The notes beneath the pieces were generated by a model. The model was not told the origin of the DNA, ran no database searches, and saw only the letters and a program-made list of their open reading frames with translations. Positions 60,241 through 64,000 of a stretch of DNA of 64,000 bases are shown here, piece after piece. Both the position numbers and the translations under genes were made by a program. The DNA is from Rubinisphaera margarita (GTDB lineage Bacteria; Planctomycetota; Planctomycetia; Planctomycetales; Planctomycetaceae): positions 176,920 through 240,919 of the forward strand of contig NZ_JAKFGB010000019.1 of NCBI RefSeq assembly GCF_022267515.1, given 5' to 3'. The stretch's first letter is position 1; each line of letters begins with the position of its first letter.

Positions 60241-61128
60241 ATGCCCGCTCAGAAACCTTTTCATCCTGAAGAACTCGATCTGCGCACACCCTGGCTGGCG
60301 GCTCTCCTGTCGTGGCTGATCCCGGGGGCAGGCCAGTTTTACCAGAAACGCTACGTGAAAGCGGGCATCTTCAGTGTCTGTATTCTGGGCACGTTTCTGT
60401 ACGGCGTCGCACTCGGCGAGGGTCGCCCCGTTTACTCGTCTTACTACGAGAATCGCGATGGCCAAATCTTTCGCAAACGGAACTACGGCTACCTGTCCCA
60501 GATTCTCCTGGGGCTTCCAGCCATGCCCGCTGTCATTCAATCGCGGCGGCTGGAATCGTCCGTAATGAGTGGCTCTCTGCTCGACGTCCCGCTTGAAACC
60601 GAGTTCGAAGGCCGAGTCCTGCCCGATCGCGACGCTGATGACGATGTCGCCCCCATGGGCGTTCGCGGAACTATTCGCCTGCAGATGGAACCCGGCCCGC
60701 TGGGCCCTGAGGTCCGCGGCCATCTCGTCGGCCAGGTGGTCGAAACCGGCGAAGAAATCGACGTCACGCTGGCCGAGTATCAGGCCGCCAACGCACCGCC
60801 GGTCGGCCCACCCATCGCGGCTGATCCCGAGCGATTTGTCTTTATGCAGGTCGACGACATCAACGCGGCTCCTGAAAACCTCGGCCGGCATCTTCGCGGA
60901 ACCGTGTCCCGTTCGTTTATCAACTGGTACCAGGTCCCGTTGCAGGATCAGGAGCTTCAGGATTTGAACTCCCGCCTCGGCAAACGCTGGGAACTGGCGA
61001 TGGTCTTCACCTGGATCGCCGGACTGCTCAATATTCTCTGCATCTGGGATGCCTACGAAGGCCCTGCCTACGGCATTCGCCCGCGGCCGCCGGAAGAGAA
61101 GCCGACTCCGCCCAAACCGGTTACGTAG
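60241..61128 (+). CDS. DUF6677-like membrane protein
   Basis: 295 residues from ATG 60241; the frame is open upstream to 60106, but that part is unlike the family. TM segments at about 22-38 (LLSWLIPGAGQFYQKRYVKA, a TM2/PGAGQFY-like motif) and 42-60, and a pair near 260-280 (VFTWIAGLLNILCIWDAYEG). The long central region (about 105-250) is a soluble beta-rich domain. The C-terminus is proline-rich (PRPPEEKPTPPKPVT). I know similar proteins from Planctomycetes, to my memory under the name DUF6677; function is unknown. The small two-helix gene follows 46 bases downstream. Confidence 0.72.
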   Translation: MPAQKPFHPEELDLRTPWLAALLSWLIPGAGQFYQKRYVKAGIFSVCILGTFLYGVALGEGRPVYSSYYENRDGQIFRKRNYGYLSQILLGLPAMPAVIQSRRLESSVMSGSLLDVPLETEFEGRVLPDRDADDDVAPMGVRGTIRLQMEPGPLGPEVRGHLVGQVVETGEEIDVTLAEYQAANAPPVGPPIAADPERFVFMQVDDINAAPENLGRHLRGTVSRSFINWYQVPLQDQELQDLNSRLGKRWELAMVFTWIAGLLNILCIWDAYEGPAYGIRPRPPEEKPTPPKPVT

Positions 61129-61174
61129 GATCTTTCCCAGTCGCTTTCAGAGCGGCTTCGCACGAGGCTTTACA

Positions 61175-61357
61175 ATGAATATCCCCGTTCTGCTTTACAT
61201 GTTGCCAATGACCGCCGTGATTTCCCTGGTCTACAGCGCCAGCCGGTTTGAAGACACGCAGGCGATTATCGCCAAGTCGATTCGCCTGTTCGCTCAGATC
61301 TCAGTCTTCCTCCTCGGCATCCTGCTGCTGCTGTATCTGCTGACCGTCAAGCTCTGA
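61175..61357 (+). CDS. Small two-TM protein
   Basis: 60 residues, GAGG element upstream of ATG 61175. Two hydrophobic helices (about 2-22, IPVLLYMLPMTAVISLVYSA, and 38-58, ISVFLLGILLLLYLLTVKL) joined by a short polar loop (SRFEDTQAIIAKSIRLFA). It has no known name. It sits 46 bases behind the DUF6677-like gene and is followed by a terminator, so both are probably one transcript and may form one membrane complex. Confidence 0.72.
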   Translation: MNIPVLLYMLPMTAVISLVYSASRFEDTQAIIAKSIRLFAQISVFLLGILLLLYLLTVKL

Positions 61358-61376
61358 ACCGCGACCGCAAATGGAA

Positions 61377-61411
61377 AACGCCCGACCTGTTCAATTCAGG
61401 CCGGGCGTTTT
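61377..61411 (+). terminator. Bidirectional rho-independent terminator
   Basis: AAACGCCCG-A-CCTG and CAGG-C-CGGGCGTTT arms, with a T run on the plus side and T-rich sequence on the minus side. It separates the small TM gene from the convergent cyclophilin gene. Confidence 0.9.
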
Positions 61412-61433
61412 TTTGTGAGGTCAACCGCAGTAC

Positions 61434-62339
61434 TTACTGGATCGGCTCGATTGTCTCAGGCGGAACTTCCGACGTTCCGGTCGGAGTCGGCTCAGACGTT
61501 GTCGCCGGTGCGGGCGTACTCGTTGTCGCCGGAGTTGGCGTTGCTGTTGTCGCCGGGGCGGGTGTTGACGTCGTTGCCGGCGACGGGGTCGGCGTGCTCG
61601 TCGTTTCCGGAGCAGGCGTCGAAGTCATCTCGGGCTCATCGGCTGCCTCCGCGCTGTCCGCGGGAGTGTCAGAAATGATGGTCGCCTTCTTGATGTAATC
61701 GAGCCGCGGGAAGTTCTCGTTCAGATACTCATTTCCGCGAGCCACAATCTGCCCCTGATCAGGACTCTCGCCGTATTCGGCATTGAGATCCTTCACCACG
61801 TCCATCCCTTCAATGACTTGCCCGAAGGGAGCGAAGCCCTGGTCGTTCAGGAACGAGTTGTGGCCGAAGTTAATAAAGACCTGCGTCGTCCGGGTGTTCG
61901 GCCCACGCATGGCAAACGTGATCATGCCCGGCTCGTTCGATTTCACCGGGGGATCATCCGGAATGTTGGCGTTCTGCCATTTCTTCGCCACGGCGGGATC
62001 GCCACTGATACCCCACTGAACCATGAAACCCGGCACATTGCGGAAGAAGCGGGTCTCGTCGTAGAAGCCCGACTTCACCAGTTCCTTGAATCGAGCCGCT
62101 CCATTCGGGGCCCATTCCGGGTGAACTTCGACCACGAAGTTACCCTTCGAGGTCTCGAACTTCACCTGATAGGTGCCGGTCGTCGCGACCGGTTCATCAC
62201 TTTCAATGGTCGTGGTCGTCGTTTCGGGATCCGCCGGAATCGTGGGACTGGGAGCCGGGGACTCGTCAGGCTTGAATCGGCAGCCGGCGGACAATACCGC
62301 CAATGAGAAGAGAAACAGGGTCAAAGATGAGCGTCGCAT
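61434..62339 (-). CDS. Cyclophilin-type peptidyl-prolyl isomerase, lipoprotein
   Basis: 301 residues from ATG 62339, with AAGGA nine bases upstream. The signal peptide ends in the lipobox LSAGC, so the mature protein would be a lipoprotein on the membrane. A Pro/Thr-rich linker of about 30 residues precedes the cyclophilin domain (about 65-205): FKELVKSGFYDETRFFRNVP, GFMVQWGISGDP, TQVFINFGHNSFLNDQGFAP and FGQVIEGMDVVKDL. The last 60 residues are repeats of T/S-P-A-P (TSTPAPATTATPTPATTSTP), unusual for the family and likely an extended wall-spanning tail or glycosylation target. It should catalyse Pro isomerisation during folding in the periplasm. Confidence 0.9.
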   Translation of the reverse strand: MRRSSLTLFLFSLAVLSAGCRFKPDESPAPSPTIPADPETTTTTIESDEPVATTGTYQVKFETSKGNFVVEVHPEWAPNGAARFKELVKSGFYDETRFFRNVPGFMVQWGISGDPAVAKKWQNANIPDDPPVKSNEPGMITFAMRGPNTRTTQVFINFGHNSFLNDQGFAPFGQVIEGMDVVKDLNAEYGESPDQGQIVARGNEYLNENFPRLDYIKKATIISDTPADSAEAADEPEMTSTPAPETTSTPTPSPATTSTPAPATTATPTPATTSTPAPATTSEPTPTGTSEVPPETIEPIQ

Positions 62340-62533
62340 GCACGTCCTTCCATTCTGTGTCGTAGAAAACCTGATACGATAACCAAGTGGCCGAAACCGC
62401 AAATGCTTTGAGGCGACTGCGGTTACGATCGACCCAGACGCGGATTCCACCGGCGATTGTAGTCGCTCCCCCAGTCCCGAAAAGGGAACCGATTCAAATC
62501 GATAATTCCCTGGCCAAACTCCTCGAACATGTG

Positions 62534-63502
62534 ATGCGGTTTCTCCCCGACCTGCATCAGGAGCTGACCGACCTGCTTCAACAGGTCCCGTCCGGCCGCG
62601 TGACCACTTTCGGGCGGCTCGCCCTGGCGCTGGGCGATCGCCACGCCGCCCGCTGGATTGCGACCGTGCTGCGGCACGATGTACGCTTCGACGCATCACC
62701 CTGGCATCGCGTGGTCCGGCTCGACGGTTCCCTCCCCGGCACATCCCGGCCCCATTCCCCCTCGCAACTCGACCTCCTGCTTCAGGAAGACGTCCGCCTG
62801 AAGAACGGTCGCGTCGATTCCTCCGTGGAATTCTTCGAAGCCTTTCAATCAACCCGGCCCCTCCAGCGGCTTCACGAACAACAGAACCAACAGGCCGGGC
62901 AAGTCTCCCTCAAGGATCAACTGCCGCCCGATCCGACCATGGCCGGGATTGACGTCGCTTATCCGAACCCCGGCCGGGCCCGAGCGGCCTATGTCGAATG
63001 GGATCCACTCACAAAGACGACAATCTTCGAGCGGATCGTCGATTCTGGAGTCCGTTTCCCCTATATCACCGGATTTCTTTCCTACCGCGAGATCCCGGCT
63101 TATCTGCATCTGCTCACCGACGTCTCCGCCGAACGGCCCCTGGCCGATGTTCTTCTTGTCGACGGTTCGGGCATTCTGCATCCGCGCGGCATCGGAATCG
63201 CGAGCCACCTCGGCGTCCTTCTGCAGCGACCGACCGTCGGTGTCAGCAAAAAACTGCTTCACGGAAGCCTGCCGAAAACCGACGACGGGCAGCAGCTCAT
63301 CGAAATCGCCACGGAATCGGGAGAAATTCGGGGAGCGGCGGTTAAAGTCGGGCCGGATCACAAGCCGATCTATGTGTCTCCGGGACATGGCTGCTCAGTC
63401 GGGATGGCCATCGCCCTGGTGCAGCGGAGTTTCGCGACTCATCGACTGCCGGAACCGGTTCACCTCGCCGATCGGCTCAGCAAGAGCCAGTCAAAACGGT
63501 GA
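62534..63502 (+). CDS. Fusion of alkyltransferase-like (ATL) domain and endonuclease V
   Basis: 322 residues from ATG 62534; the frame is open upstream to a GTG at 62387, but that sequence looks non-coding. Residues 1-95 match the MGMT/ATL DNA-binding domain: QVPSGRVTTFGRLALALG, AARWIATVLR (Arg40, arginine finger position) and PWHRVVRLDG. Trp57 replaces the acceptor cysteine of PCHRV, as in ATL proteins, so it should bind O6-alkylguanine but not repair it. Residues about 105-322 are endonuclease V with AGIDVAYPN (Asp140), PYITGFLSYREIP (Tyr177, Glu186), LLVDGSGILHPRGIGIASHL (Asp210, His216) and VSKKLL (Lys239), so the nuclease appears complete. EndoV nicks near deaminated bases, mainly inosine. 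Convergent with no gene; the cyclophilin gene is divergent. Confidence 0.9.
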   Translation: MRFLPDLHQELTDLLQQVPSGRVTTFGRLALALGDRHAARWIATVLRHDVRFDASPWHRVVRLDGSLPGTSRPHSPSQLDLLLQEDVRLKNGRVDSSVEFFEAFQSTRPLQRLHEQQNQQAGQVSLKDQLPPDPTMAGIDVAYPNPGRARAAYVEWDPLTKTTIFERIVDSGVRFPYITGFLSYREIPAYLHLLTDVSAERPLADVLLVDGSGILHPRGIGIASHLGVLLQRPTVGVSKKLLHGSLPKTDDGQQLIEIATESGEIRGAAVKVGPDHKPIYVSPGHGCSVGMAIALVQRSFATHRLPEPVHLADRLSKSQSKR

Positions 63503-63580
63503 AACGACCGGCACAGCTTGCCCGCATTCTCGTTGAGAAGGGTTGCTGAAGGAAATCGAAAAGAATTGCGAACAACTCAG

Positions 63581-63608
63581 TTGACGTCGTGGAGCGGGAG
63601 GTTATTAT
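63581..63608 (+). promoter_or_regulatory. Strong sigma70-type promoter P1
   Basis: TTGACG (63581-63586), 16-base spacer, TATTAT (63603-63608). Five of six matches in both boxes. No ORF follows for at least 380 bases. Confidence 0.7.
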
Positions 63609-63705
63609 TCCCTTCCGCGACACACGGATGCAACGGGTCGACGTGACCTGAGGCATTCGTTCTTTTTTTCGCCCCGCACTTTCTTCCTTCAGAGAGTTTT
63701 TCTCC

Positions 63706-63734
63706 TTGACGAATGAAAGTCGCTTGCGAAAATA
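63706..63734 (+). promoter_or_regulatory. Possible second promoter P2
   Basis: TTGACG (63706-63711) followed after 17 bases by AAAATA, a poor -10. Listed because it repeats the -35 of P1 about 125 bases downstream. Confidence 0.35.
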
Positions 63735-63880
63735 AATCTTGGCAGTAAACTGCCGAGCCCGCGATTCGGAATCTTCTGAAACGCGGCGCGGAGAACAGGC
63801 CTGTTGAGGTCAGTTCACGGTGATGGTTGGCAGCACCACAAAGTCTGCGCCGAAGAGCCTGTTGAGGCCTTCGTATGATA

Positions 63881-63914
<34 letters not shown>

Positions 63915-63934
63915 TAAGTATGTGACGGCTGACC

Positions 63935-63956
63935 GATTTCTTCTTCGGAAGAAATC
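63935..63956 (+). other. UUCG-tetraloop hairpin
   Basis: GATTTCTTC and GAAGAAATC form a perfect 9-bp stem closed by a TTCG loop (63944-63947). No T run follows, so it is not a simple terminator. Confidence 0.65.
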
Positions 63957-64000
63957 AAATCAAACCAGTCGGCATCTTCGGATGTTGGCTTTCCATCTTC

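Noticed and set aside
62340..62852. Upstream extension of the cyclophilin gene by 171 codons
   Set aside because: The extra sequence is antisense to the ATL-EndoV gene and highly arginine-rich. The lipoprotein signal at 62339 with AAGGA upstream marks the true start.

Overview
The window looks like a chromosomal segment from a Planctomycetota bacterium, order Planctomycetales. The evidence is the paired DUF1549/DUF1553 (cytochrome-like CxxCH) and Tat-type DUF1501 genes, two Ser/Thr kinases with long non-kinase tails, a dismantled division/cell-wall cluster in which MraW/RsmH, FtsL-like and FtsI-like genes persist next to unrelated insertions, HpnE of hopanoid/squalene metabolism, and a giant inverse-autotransporter-like beta-helix protein. 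The genus cannot be fixed from the sequence alone.

Layout. 1-9 kb: DUF1501 (cut by the left edge), DUF1549/1553, a membrane protein, thrS, and tig, which is preceded by a tRNA-Gly behind a near-consensus promoter. 8.9-17 kb: two tandem pilin-like genes converge on a 2303-residue surface protein with a predicted outer-membrane barrel, beta-helix repeats and an embedded leishmanolysin-like protease domain. 17.5-29.5 kb: ceramidase-family protein, a roughly 0.9 kb stretch without genes, an HTH/pseudo-receiver regulator, histidine phosphatase, rpsN, ComEA-like protein, Ser/Thr kinase, PfpI-type protein, RsbU-type phosphatase, and a translationally coupled glycosidase/glycosyltransferase pair. 29.8-35.7 kb (mostly minus strand): hpnE behind an ExbB/ExbD-like set, a MetW-like methyltransferase, a serine hydrolase and a zinc-finger-like protein. 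35.8-42 kb: double-GNAT protein, amidohydrolase, miaB, and efp divergent from epmB, its predicted modification enzyme. 42-47 kb: FHA-like protein, kinase, membrane protein and a coiled-coil protein. 47.4-55 kb: a dcw-like remnant transcribed leftward (PBP2, rsmH, an NPF-repeat LysM protein, ftsL-like, ftsI). 55.4-63.5 kb: argG, ankyrin protein, guaA, nrdR, a DUF6677-like membrane pair, a cyclophilin lipoprotein, and a fusion of an alkyltransferase-like (ATL) domain to endonuclease V. The right edge carries a strong promoter and a UUCG-loop hairpin but no gene, as expected for the leader of an RNA operon or of a gene beyond the window.

The gaps between genes carry several families of short palindromic repeats. 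Some are identical over 17-25 bases at distant sites, and they lie only between genes.

The most notable items are the ATL-EndoV fusion, the barrel/beta-helix/protease surface protein with its adjacent tandem pilin-like genes, the NPF-repeat LysM protein inside the division cluster, and the modular extragenic repeats. No CRISPR array, integrase, transposase, prophage or recognisable defence island was seen.
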